Positions 36,101-46,689 of a stretch of DNA of 64,000 bases are shown here, piece after piece (within the stretch, counting starts at the first letter, position 1; the number at the start of each line of letters is the position of its first letter). The translations under genes and the position numbers were made by a program. Source of the DNA: Chlamydomonas reinhardtii (lineage: Eukaryota > Chlorophyta > Chlorophyceae > Chlamydomonadales > Chlamydomonadaceae); the NCBI RefSeq assembly GCF_000002595.2, contig NC_057019.1:4944880-5008879 (forward strand), given 5' to 3'. Below the pieces are notes generated by a model. That model saw only the letters and a program-made list of their open reading frames with translations. It was not told where the DNA came from and did not search any database.

Positions 36101-36692
36101 CGCCAGCGCCTGCTTCGTGGCGGCGATCACTTGCGCCTCGCCCAGCGCCATGCGCACCTGCAGCCGTCAAGGATTGGTTGGATGCGGTTTGGTCAGCATG
36201 CGAAACACACACGCACACGCAACGGCCTCCACGAGCACCGATCGCTCTCCAGCTCTACCCTCTGCACCCTTCCCACCAGCACCATGCCACCGCGCCCGCC
36301 AGCATCCCTCCCCGCCCCGGCCCCACCACCAGCACCTCACCACCGGCTCCCCCACCGCTCCCCCCCACCGCCCCCCCCCACCGCCCCCCCCCACCGCCCG
36401 CCCCCCCACCGCCCGCTTTTCCAAACATCCCTGCAAACCCCCCCCCCACCGCCCGCCTCACCGCCACGCTGTCGCCTCCCTTGCCGCCGCCCGCCGACGC
36501 GTCCAGCAGCGCGGCCTTGCTGAGGCCGTAGTGCGCCGCCACCGCCTCCGCCACCGTGTCTGCGCGCATGAACAGCGTGTTCCAGGCCGCGCGGTTGCCC
36601 GCGTCCGCCTTGCGCTGCGCCTCGCGCGCCGCCTTGAAGGAGGAGGTGCCCGGCGCACCGCCTGGCTGCTGCCGGCCTGCAAAGGTGTGTAG

Positions 36693-36736
<44 letters not shown>

Positions 36737-39628
36737 GCATGACTGGTTAGCAGATGTTGGAACTGCGAGGCGTTGCAGAGACAAGCATAGCAGGTAGGCG
36801 AGAGGACTTGGAGTGGTTGGTGGGGTGTCGATGGCTGAGAAGAGGCAACGCAGGTGTGGCTGTTGCAGGGGCCATGGACAGATGGCATCTGGTTGGGGTG
36901 GTTGGGCTGTTGGGGCATCGGATGGGGCTCACCTGTCTCGCCCTCTGCACCCTCCTCCCCCGGCGCCGCCGCTGCTGCCAAGGCCGCGGCGGCAGCGGCC
37001 ACACTGCCCGGTGCGCGCTTAGCCGGCAGGATGTGCAAGAGCCGCCCCTGGGGTGGAAAGTATAATCGCAAAAGGCGAATTCACGTCAGGAACACGATGC
37101 TGTTGATTGTCGTTCATCTGCAGAGCGTATCGCCCCCATTGCTGTCTGCCCGCATGCACCTCCACAACTCGTGCTCTCACATGGTGCAAACTAAAAGTCT
37201 GAGCCCCGCCGTTTCACCACCCCAGCCCACCTGGTAGATGGTTCCGTCCAGCTGCTGCGCCGCGCGCACCGCATCCTCCGGGATCTGGTACTGCACGTAG
37301 GCAACACCCTTGCTGCGCTTGGTCTCCCTGTGGCGTGCAGTGTTCAGCGGACGGCGGCCAGATCAACGGTTACCGGTCAAACGGGCCGCACATAACGAAC
37401 CATACGGTAGGCGGGCCCGGCCCTGGGCCACACAGCCAACATACCCCCCGTGCCTTGCCTCTCTGCCGTCTTTAGTTGGGATAGGAATAAACTACTCCTT
37501 GCCCTCCGCCGCTCCCGCCACGCACATGCCCGCCCGTCCTGCCCTTCACAACACACAGCCGCGTCCACACCCCTTCCCACCACGCCGGTGCTCACGCCCC
37601 CGCCCCCGCTCCCTCGCCTGCGCCGCCTCGCCCCCTCTCGCCCCCGCCCCCTCGCCCCCGCGCGCACCTCCTCCAGCTGGCCTAAGCCGCCGAACAGCTC
37701 CGACAGGTCCGGCTCCGTGGCTGTGTATGCCAGGTTGCGCACAAACAGCCGGGCCGTGTCCATGATGACCTCCTCGTGACCGCCAGCAACTGCGCCCGCC
37801 TCCGGCACGCCGTGCTTCCCGGGGCGCTGCCGCGCCTCTGCGGCGGCGCCTGCGCCGTCGGCATCCCGCATGTGCACATCGCCGTCTCCAGGCAGATCTT
37901 CTGATAACTGCCCAGCACCGACGTCATCCATGGCATCATCGCCGTCGGCCTGCGCCGCCGTCCGCTTGCCAGCGGCTGCCGCCGCCGCCGCCGCGGCGCC
38001 CTTCTTCCCGGCCGCCTTGCCGCCCGCCGGTCCCGCCGGCCCCTCGCAGCGCGGCGAGGTGCCCACGCCGCTCTGGTCGCCTCGCGCCGCAGCGTCCTTC
38101 TGCCCCTTGTGCCCCTGCTGCTGCTGCTGCTGCTGCTGTTGCTGCTTCTTGCCCGCCAGCACATCTTCACCCTCGTCGTCGTCATCCTCGTCCCAGCGCT
38201 TCATGCGCGAACGCAGGTACTCCAGGTCCGAGACCGCCTCATTCACCACCACCTCGTCGCCGCCACGCCGCCCCGCGCCCGCCCCCTCCTCCTCCTCGTC
38301 CCCTTCGCCCTCCTCCTCTTGGCCCCCGGCTGCTGGCCGCCGCCCCGGCCCAGGCACCAGCTCCTCATCGCTGTCGCCGCCCGCCGGGCGGTGCGCCGCC
38401 GCCACCGCCCCCGACCAGTCCTGGTACTCGTCATCATCGTCGTCGCCATCCTCGCCATCGCTGCCGGCAGCCAGCTGCCGCCGCAGCTGCTTCTCTGCCG
38501 CCGCCGCGGCCTTTTGTTGCTGCTGCCGCTGCGCCTCTACCGCTGCTGCTGCGGCGGCGTCGCCATCAGCGGCGGCGGCCTCCAGCTCATCGTTGGCCCA
38601 GATGCGGGCCTTGGCGCGGGGCGCCATCAGCGCCAGGAACTCACGCAGCTTGGGATCCTCTGAAGGCAGCAATGCAGACCGATGACGATTCGGTGAAGAC
38701 TCGGTAACGTTGGGTTACGGGGAGGTGGAGAGCCGGGACAAACGCGCCGCCACGCGGGGCAGTCGCAGGTTGCAACCCACAGCATATCAGGGCCTGCATG
38801 CCGGCCCTGTGACACCTCACCTTCCCCCGGCAGCGGCTCGCCCTTGCCCTTCTTGCCCTTGGCGCCCTTCTTGTCACCCGCGCCGCCCGCGCCCGCCTCT
38901 GCGCCGGCGCCGCCAGCCGCCGGCGCCGCCGGTCCAGCCAGCTTCTTGTTGGCGCTGGTGCCGGTGGTGTGCTTGCTCCAGGCACGCGGCAGTTGGTCGT
39001 CGCCCACTTTGCGGGCGTACTGCGTGTTCATATGTACGGCAGCGGTTGCAAAATCCGTTCAAAGCGGTCGGCACGGGTACGGTAGTTGCCATCAGTTGTG
39101 CGGCACTGATGCGGTGTCACCAGTCTTGCCTCCTGCCCTGACACCTGCCCCGCCACTTGGTCGCACGCACACACCTCCACTTCCAGCCGCATCGTGTCCA
39201 TGTAAGACTTGTTGTAGTACTTCATCGCCAGCGCCGCGTCATCAACAGACTTAAACCCGATGAACCCCATTTGCCGCGACCGGCCATCCCTGCGGCGAAG
39301 GCATGCGGCACGAACACGGTGTGGGTGGTTACCGCACGCGCACGTCGGCGAGTGGATGCAGTCGTGTCATCATTGAAGCAGCCCCACAGACGCTGGGCGC
39401 CCGCCGGAACCGTGCAAGTTCGAACGCGGCGTCGGCAAATCTTCCCTCCGCCGCCCGGCCGTCGGCAGCGCTCGCTCACTTCGTGCGCAGGACCTTGACA
39501 TCGGTAACCTCGCCCTTTGCGCTGAAAAACTCCTTTAGACGGCTTTCGTCAACGTATTTCGGCAGGTTCTTCACGCAAAGTCTGCTGCTTATTTCTAAAG
39601 CCGCTTCCTGCGGCGCGTCGGCCGCCAT
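32941..39628 (-). CDS. RBM19/Mrd1-type multiple-RRM ribosome biogenesis protein
   Basis: Nucleolar RNA-binding protein expected to act in 18S pre-rRNA processing in the SSU processome. Minus-strand exons: 39628-39480, 39289-39175, 39019-38821, 38659-37668, 37327-37231, 37047-36933, 36676-36462, 36157-36094, 35833-35712, 35493-35375, 35042-34620, 34375-34315, 34097-33996, 33810-33758, 33575-33442, 33098-32941. Five RRMs are seen: [11 protein letters not shown] at the start, [30 protein letters not shown] and [10 protein letters not shown], the number known for yeast Mrd1. [14 protein letters not shown] before RRM3 is also a family hallmark. The linker before RRM2 is very long and rich in Asp/Glu, Ala and a 10-Gln run. 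Exons 4 and 5 do not join in phase, and about seven residues of RRM2 are missing, so a micro-exon was probably missed between 37667 and 37328. Length is about 1,045 residues. Confidence 0.9.
33101..33148. repeat. (TG)n microsatellite at the last acceptor of the RRM gene
   Basis: About 24 TG units. In the gene's orientation this is an (AC)n run reaching the CAG acceptor of the final intron, in place of a normal pyrimidine tract. Confidence 0.9.
34568..34627 (-). repeat. 31-bp tandem duplication carrying a 5' splice site
   Basis: Two direct copies of a 31-bp unit. Each contains, in the gene's orientation, the exon end CTGAGCCTGGG followed by donor GTGAGC. The frame needs the first donor (exon end 34620). 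Confidence 0.85.
36340..36450. repeat. C-rich (CCCCCCACCG)n tract in RRM-gene intron 7
   Basis: Runs of up to nine C separated by ACCG lie just downstream of the exon 7 donor. In transcript orientation the tract is G-rich. Confidence 0.85.
36691..36733. repeat. (GT)n microsatellite in RRM-gene intron 6
   Basis: About 20 GT units lie within 20 bp of the exon 7 acceptor. It is the second dinucleotide tract placed at an acceptor in this gene. Confidence 0.9.
37470..37500 (+). repeat. Weak copy of the dispersed intronic repeat
   Basis: TTTAGTTGGGATAGGAATAA and ACTACTCC resemble the T-rich element at 4425-4475. Here it lies antisense in the RRM-gene intron that probably hides a micro-exon. The match is partial. 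Confidence 0.3.
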
Positions 39629-39776
39629 TTTGGGTTTTAGATAGCAAGATTTGTTCACTTTGAGTTGTAAGCACTAGCTTTAGTGGAATGCAAGAATGGG
39701 GTTTCGGCAAGACTAGACAGTTAGCTGTGCCCTTAAACCACTGTAGAGGAGCATAAGAAGCTTGCATTGAACAAAG

Positions 39777-39785
39777 TATATAAAG
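39777..39785 (+). promoter_or_regulatory. TATA-like element upstream of the glycine-rich protein gene
   Basis: TATATAAAG lies about 103 bp before the start codon at 39888, a suitable distance for a core promoter. It sits in the 259-bp gap between this gene and the divergent RRM gene, so both promoters must share this short region. Confidence 0.55.
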
Positions 39786-39887
39786 AATAGACCGCCAGGA
39801 CGACAAGACAATTCGGTCCAGCTCAGCGTAAATTGCTGCGCCCGCTGTTAGCGACCTCTTGACTACCATCATACGCCGGACATTCAC

Positions 39888-41386
39888 ATGGGTGGACGTG
39901 GCTTTTTTGGTGGAGGCGTTGGCCTGGGTAAGAGATTCATCCATCTGCGGGGTGAACCGCTCCCAGCCTTCCTTCCCAGTGCTCCCTTCCCTCGCGTTAC
40001 ATGCCTGGTCAATTAGCTATATGGCATCAACGGACATGCACGTGCTCAATACCCTAGGCGCTCGGGCGCAAACAACAGTGAAGCTCACCCAACCCCTGAA
40101 AACACGCAGGTGTCGGCACGGGCTGCGGATTTGGCGTCGGCTGGGGCTTTGGAGGAGGGCCCATCGGAGTCGGAGGAATGGGTGCAGGTGCGGCGGGACG
40201 CAGAGTGTCCCGGGGCTCTTCCGGGTTTGGCGGTGCCAAAAACTAAGGGAAGCACGGGCCTGAGCTGTGCCGACACACGCGCGTATCCGACAGAACGGCA
40301 TGCAACCAGGGCCAGGCGAGTTCGGATTGCGCCATGTAGAGTGCACTGGGTACGCGGGCGGCCGTCGGGCGCAGGATCACGTGTACGGTACCGGCACTTC
40401 GAAACGCCGCAGGGGTGGCGGACTGGGTACTGCATGCAGCGGCTGCACCCTTGCATACCCTGCAATTGATGTGAATGATGTGGCGCACTGATAGTCTAGG
40501 CCATGCACGCATGAGTACGCATGGTCACGCTAGGGTCCCAGCAATGGTTGTCTGCGGGACAGGGCGTTGACGAGCAAACGCGTGGCAGGCTCCTTGCATG
40601 GCTGGGCGCTTCCAACGAGTTTCGCTTTCTCATGGTTAGGCATGGTCGATGATGAGGCAACAAGTCCACGGCTGGGATTGGCCGCACGCTCTTCCACCAC
40701 GCGCCGGACCCATGGCTCACCGGCTTTTCACGGACTCATGAACTGACCCGGGCACTGATTGCGCCTACTGTGCTGACGCCTTCCGCACGACAGGGGGTGG
40801 CTGCGGCGCGGGCGTGGGGCTAGGCTGGGGCTATGGGGCGGCCTGGGGCTCCAACTACATCGTGGTGGATCCGGGTGAGAGAGCTGGAGGGCACGTGGCT
40901 GCCGGCATGGTTACCCGGCTCAAGAACCAGAGCAGCTGGTGGTACCGTAATGCGAGATCCGGCTGGGAAGGGGGTGGAACGCATAGTGCATCTGCCACAC
41001 GGGGACGGCGAGGCATGCAGGTGGCCGCTACTTAGCCGTGACGCGGATGCCTTGCCGTCCCCCTTGGGTGGAGGGATGGGGAGTACCCCGTCCCGATCAT
41101 GTAGAAATGCAAGGGCTGTATCATAACGATCGAAGAGTGGGTGTGATGGCTTCGGCGACGGGTATGCAGGACCGCCGTTAGTACGCTGGCCGGCTTTGAG
41201 TTTGCTGAGGCACTGTTGCCTCGATTCGAGCGCTGAGCCCGCGGCTGGTCTTCACTCTCCCGCCCCCCCCTCCGAAATGCCATCACAGAATTCGAGGAGG
41301 CGCGTGTGGACAAGCGGCCACAGTGGCTCCGGCAACTGACAACGCACGTGCAGGGGCTGAAGTTTGACCGGCCGCGCCAGGGATGA
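39888..41386 (+). CDS. Small glycine-rich protein
   Basis: Four exons, 39888-39927, 40110-40187, 40794-40874 and 41289-41386, close in frame to 98 residues starting MGGRGFFGGGVG. The first two thirds alternate glycine with hydrophobic or aromatic residues in two similar blocks, CGFGVGWGFGG and CGAGVGLGWGYG. The last third is a charged, non-repetitive tail (EFEEARVDKRPQW, ending VQGLKFDRPRQG). This layout resembles small glycine-rich proteins of plants; the function is unknown, and a membrane-inserting glycine-zipper is only an inference. All introns are phase 1. An additional exon in the 606-bp second intron cannot be excluded. Confidence 0.75.
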
Positions 41387-43088
41387 TGCAGTGCGCTGGT
41401 GGCGGCCGCTCATCCAATGCAGACCGTGATGGCGGTTGCATTTGCAATGATGGGGAATGCCTGTGGTCATAACGGCGTGCAGCCTGTAGGTACCAATGCG
41501 GAATCTGCTACAGGCGTCTTGACTAATGGGTTTGCAAGGGCAGTCGCGGTGGCACAAGATGCGGAGCAACATTAATTTCGTTTGTCTCAGGGGCTTTGCA
41601 GGTTGCGGTGGCACGGCTTTCTTGAGTCAGCAGCTGTTCTTGTGGCGTATGTGTGCAGTACACGCACAGTGAAGGCAGTAAGCCCACGGTTGTGTTGCAT
41701 CTATGCACGGTGATGTTGCTCACTGTTATCTTGGTTCCTTCCTCAGTTCGGATAGAAGCGCTGTGGGGCCCTAGATGGGCGGACGCTGGCGGACGTTGCA
41801 CTCAGCATCTATGAGTTCCGCAACGCACGTCAATAATACGGTATGAGGCTGGTTTCCGATGAGGGGGAGGTGCAGAGAGCTACAGGTGATGGCAGGGCAA
41901 CCAGGTGGATCGGCGACGCTTTCACAAGGGCAGGGCCCAGTCCATACGCGTGAAGTAAACGCGCTTGACAGTAGCTACCCGTGAAGTAAACGCGCTTGAC
42001 AGTAGGCCACCCTTTTGGGAATGTGTTATCAGTGCCCAACGACATCTGCGTCCTCTTAATTATCAAGGCACGAGAACTCTTGCTTTACACCAGACTCACA
42101 CATGGCGGCTGTCAAAGCCCATGCGGCATCAGCCTCTCCCTAGTCCCCAGAAGCGCTGCAAGCCCTCGAGCCCGTTATTGGTTATTCCCCCGGCCCCAGC
42201 CCCCGCGCCCGCCCCCCTTCCGAATGTTCCAGGGAACCCCTGGATTGTTTTCCCACATTTCCTTACCCGCCACCACCACCAGGCCTTCCGACACCGACCC
42301 AGTCCACACAGCACCAGTTGCAGCAAACTCGACAACAACATGCATTAATATTTACCAACCAGCTCTCTGAGCGCACCTACACCACTCTTCCGCCCTTGGA
42401 ATTGGGGGATGGAGTGTTGGCAAACGGTTCAAGTGCACAGCGACACAACAACGCGCTACCTGCCCGATGGTGCTACCCGTCAGTGCCGGCAGGAGTAGCC
42501 GAAGTTCTTAGGAAGATATTTAGGAGCTTGAATTGCCAAACTCTAGCGCTGCCTCCCATCAACTACATCTCGGTAGCGGAGGCATACAGATAAATGAGCG
42601 GCAGTGCGGGTACATGCTGTACGTCTCAGGCCTAGGAAGGCGCTACCTCCTCCTGTGCCTGTGCGTCCAGCCGACATCCCCACAACTGCATTAGCAGTGT
42701 GCCAAGGCCGGCGCCGTCCTGACAGTGCGTCAAGAGGCCGCAGGTCCCGTGGCCTCAATGCTTTAGGTGCGGTACAAGTCCGGAATCGACATCATCACCA
42801 CATGAATTATCTCCGATGCAAACATGAATTCAGCAGTGCATCTGTACAGATACTGAGCGAGCACGAAGTCGGCAGGTTGGGCCATAATGACCACAATCCC
42901 ACTCGCACACATCTATAAATAGAACAGTGTCACAGTCCCAACAATGGACGCCAGGCGCGCGCGCGCATGCGTGGAGCCTAATGCGTCAGCCAGGACCCGG
43001 ACTTGGCGCCAAGGTCAGTCAGAGAGCAGGGCGATACAGACCCTGTTGCCGCAGTGACCGTTGGGTTTCAAGCCCGGGACTCCAGCGC
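41387..43088. other. Intergenic region, no gene recognised
   Basis: This 1.7 kb holds the 3' UTRs of the glycine-rich gene (+) and of CobW_C gene A (-). No clear poly(A) signal, exon or RNA gene was seen. A 25-bp direct repeat lies at 41950-42005. CTATAAATAG at 42913 precedes an ATG but leads to no convincing gene. Confidence 0.45.
41950..42005 (+). repeat. 25-bp direct repeat, two copies
   Basis: GTGAAGTAAACGCGCTTGAC followed by AGTAG occurs at 41950 and 41981, separated by six bases. It may be the scar of a slipped replication or an excised element. Confidence 0.85.
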
Positions 43089-44546
43089 TCAGCGAGGGGC
43101 AGCCACCTGCGGCACCGGCGCTGCGATGCAGGTGCGAAAGCCTGCCGCGAGATCCTGCAGACGCACATGACCACAACCACAAGAACGCAAGCGTTATTCA
43201 GGTTGCAGTTTGAGCCTGGGGTAAATGCATCCTGGTTTGTGTCATTGTGTATGCTAGCCGCACCAGATTCGGTTCCCTATTGCTCACCTCTTTGTCCAGC
43301 CCACGGCCGATGAAGACCATGCGGCTCACACGCGACTCCTCCGGCTGCCAGGCCTGCCCAGACGGGCCATAGCGAATTGATCGCCGCGAGCCCCTGATTG
43401 CGAACCGGATGTCACCGCAGCCCTGCCGCATAACAAAGGCAGAGAGATGGCAGGTAAGCGCAGTGTCAGCGTGTGGCACGGACATCACCGAATGCTGTGC
43501 AGGGAACCTGTATGGGCTCCCTCTCTTCCCATGCGCTGAAGCCTGCCATCAGCACGCCACCGCCGGTGGCTAGGGCCCAAACGCTCGGACGGCACGCACC
43601 TGCACGCACAGCACGCCTTTGAAGCCCACGATGTCGTTCCGCCGCTCCGCCAGCAGGTCGTTCATGAACATGTTAAAGCGGTACTCGTCTAGCGGCCCCT
43701 CCGCCACCACCGTTACGGCGTCCATGCCCGCGGGAAGCAGGCGGGCGGGCGTGGACACATCGCAAGCGAGAGCTGGCTGTGGCGCATCAGCATTGGCCAG
43801 GCCGCCCGAGTTTACCGCCGCCGGCTCCATAGGCACGTCCCGCCGCTCCTGCGCGTGCATAAGCGAGGAGGAGCTGACATATGAGCAACAGAAGCAAACT
43901 GTGCAAGGGGAACAGGTCCCTGCCGGGCCCCTGCATCACTGACATGTCCCGTGTCTAGCAGTATCAGCAGGAAAGCTGGCAAAGGCTCACCTCAAGTGAT
44001 GATCGCCGCTTGCTTTCTTGCTGCGGACCGAAGCAGTCCGCGGCACGCTTAGCGCAACGGCGTGGCGACTCACACTCCACCAGGGACTCCTCCAGCCCCA
44101 CAGCATCGGCAGCGGGCGCCGGCTGCACTTCGTCGGAGACTCGCAACAGCTGCATCGGACCCGACAGGGCTTCTGCTGCTGCATCATCCGCGGCCGTCAC
44201 AGCCGCGGTCTCCGCCGCGCCAAGGATTTCCAAAACCCGCATCCTCGGGCTTCGTGGTGACCGCATCTGAAAGCAACCGCCGCGCAGGCAAATATAAACT
44301 ACATCAGTATTACATATGAAGCAAGGTTTGCTGCCCCAGGTGTACGCGACCGCGGGTCCAGGCCCTCCAACCATCATCAGTTAACGCGCCCCTGGACGGG
44401 CCTCCGAAAGAGTGCTCTAGCTCCCGTTGGCCCCAAGGTTGGACTACACAACCGGTCGATTAACACGCGAAGGTAAAACTATGGCCGCTTACCTCTGACT
44501 CCTTTATCCTATGAGCGCTGCCGCTCGTTCCTGAATAGCTGCACAT
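43089..44546 (-). CDS. Stand-alone CobW C-terminal domain protein A
   Basis: Minus-strand exons 44546-44493, 44266-43991, 43848-43600, 43422-43288 and 43154-43089 close in phase 0 at every junction and give 259 residues. The last 130 residues form a CobW C-terminal domain: EGPLDEYRFNMFMNDLLAE, IVGFKGVLCVQ, GCGDIRFAIRG, RMVFIGRGLDKE and LAAGFRTC. In zinc-transferase GTPases of the CobW/ZNG family this domain follows a P-loop GTPase domain. Here no P-loop, no CxCC motif and no GTPase exon is seen upstream. The N-terminal half is Ala/Glu/Ser-rich with basic patches (KRAADC, ESKRRSS). The first exon is weakly supported; the ATG at 44266 is an alternative start. Introns 3 and 4 match those of genes B and C. 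Confidence 0.75.
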
Positions 44547-46689
44547 CGATGCTGTTCCTAGGCAGGGCAAAGATGTAAGACGCAACTGCAGGCGGGGTGG
44601 CGAGGAGGCCTCGTCGTGAAAGGAGAGGTTCCACAATGTCCGAGAGAGCTTTTAGCCAACGGCAGCTTAAGTATGGTTCGCAGGTATTGGGAGTACTCTG
44701 CATGAAACGATTTTACTTGTGAAGCTGGCAATGGGTGAGTAAATACCCCCGAGAGAGAAGACTACCACGGCGAACAAATCCAACACATCCGCTCAACTCC
44801 GCTCAACTCAACAGTAGTTACAAAGATAGTACTCTATAGCATTAGGTTTCGATGTCTCTCGAGTTAAAGGTGCCCTTAGCACGGAACGGGACGGCGCGGT
44901 TGCGATGACGCTTCGGCTTCCGGGCGCTGCCCACCGCCCCTCCCCCCCCCCCCCCCCCACACACGCAGTCCTAGCACCAAGCCGTTGCGCTGCAGCGGCT
45001 GTATCCTCGGGAAGCGACCGAAAAGGGGGCCAGTTCGGGTGGCGAGGCCCCGTAGGTCAGGCGCCCCATTCCTCGGGCCCCTTCCCCCCCCCTTCCCTAC
45101 TCCCCTCATGAGCGCAACGTCCAGGCTCTTCTCGCCAGGCCACGTGCCTGCCCCTGAATGATGCAAGCGGCAAGCATTGCTGCGCTGTGCTGATGCACTT
45201 AGTTCGATGTTCGCGTCCTGTGTAACCTGCTTCACGTACGCTCAGCTGATTCAGCATTACGGCAATCTGCGTCCATGTCACACCTGCGTCGTGTCGTAAT
45301 CAGGCCTGGTAGTTACAGTGCCATCCACGGGTGCGACATGCCCGCATGGTGTTTTAGGGCCATCCGTGGCTCGCGCCAGCTCCTGCATCCCCCCCCAATG
45401 AAACCATGCGCTTTGTCCTTCCTCCGGTATTCTGGGGGATAACCGGCCACGGATGGTGTGTGCAGTAGTCCACTTTCCTTTGGAGGAAAACCACTTCCCT
45501 GCCCCCGTGCTTTCCTATGTCAACACCTCATAATCACTTCCCTACTCTGTGCACGCAAGCACGCATGCACGAACAGTTGGACACCACTCCGGTACGCACT
45601 TGCCGCAGTTGCATTGCTTCACAGGCATCTCATTCCTTCCTTCCCCGTGTCCCAGACCCAAAACGCAGCGTACGCCCAACGATCGACAGGATTCGCCGGG
45701 TTCGGGTTAACACGGCGTGTTTACCCCTGCAACTGCGCACGTGTATCTTGTGTCCGGGCGTCCTACCTCTGCACGCTGCAGACTTTAACGTGCAGCCGGC
45801 TCCGCACCATGCTGCAGCCGTTCACACGCTACGGATGCAGAAAACACACACAATACAAAAACTTGTCAGACACACTTGTTACGACGACCAGATACGAAAC
45901 CAGTACCAAAAGCACTCCACGACGTGCGACCAGTCCGCCATCAGTGATTTATTGCTTCAAACCAAACCACATCCCCCTTTCCTTGCGCGGTTGCGCTTGT
46001 CCGCCTTCCCCCCAATTAGAGTTCAGTGCCCGGTCGGCCACGCCGCACCCGGCATTACGGCAAGCCAAGGGAGCCCCTGCACCAGCCCCCCTTTCCTGCA
46101 GTGCTGCTATCAGCATGCCCATGGTCTGATACAGCTATGGAAGCTGTTATAGCTATGCCACGAAGCAACGCACGTACTATGGTCTGCTCGGAGGCCACCA
46201 GGCAGCCACAGCAGCCACGTATCACTAGCCCCCCACCCCGTCTCATTAGTGCAACGCGCGTCTCGGCAAACTAACAAGGAAAGCCGCCGCCTCGCAGCCA
46301 CGAGCGAACGCGTCCATATAGTCAGGCATAAGGCATGATAGACATGTAGTCCTGCATCCGACTGAAGAGCACACGTACTCGAAGGCGCGCAGATGCAACG
46401 CATCCCAGCATTTGGTACTGTGACCTGGTGGATTGCTCTGACCATGAGGCCGGCTTCAAAAGCTGCGCCCTGCCCTTGAGTCCGACTCCTCGCGCACCCA
46501 CATTTCCCCCACTCGTAATCAGTGTTCCATTGCTCCCGCAAGGCAAGGCAATCCAGCGACAGTGCTTTCATTGCAAAATTAAATGCACCATTGTGCGCTT
46601 CCCACGGCGCAGCGTGACCCCAGCAGCCCCCAAGACGCAGCGCTGCGCCTGCGTGACGCACGGGGCAGCGCGGCATGGATGCCGTGCAT
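44547..46689. other. Intergenic region between CobW_C genes A and B
   Basis: This 2.1 kb contains an 18-base C run near 44941-44958 and otherwise unremarkable sequence. TTACA at 45313 is a possible poly(A) signal for gene B. A minus-strand frame at 44509-44703 overlaps the first exon of gene A and probably belongs to its 5' UTR. No mobile element or RNA gene was recognised. Confidence 0.45.
45313..45317 (-). terminator. Possible poly(A) signal of CobW_C gene B
   Basis: TTACA (TGTAA in the gene's orientation) lies about 1.37 kb beyond the stop codon. It is distant, and is the first such motif found. Confidence 0.3.

Noticed and set aside
42913-42980. TATA box plus ATG suggesting a plus-strand gene opposite CobW_C gene A
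   Set aside because: The reading frame is short and Arg-rich, runs antisense into gene A and has no recognisable product or convincing second exon.
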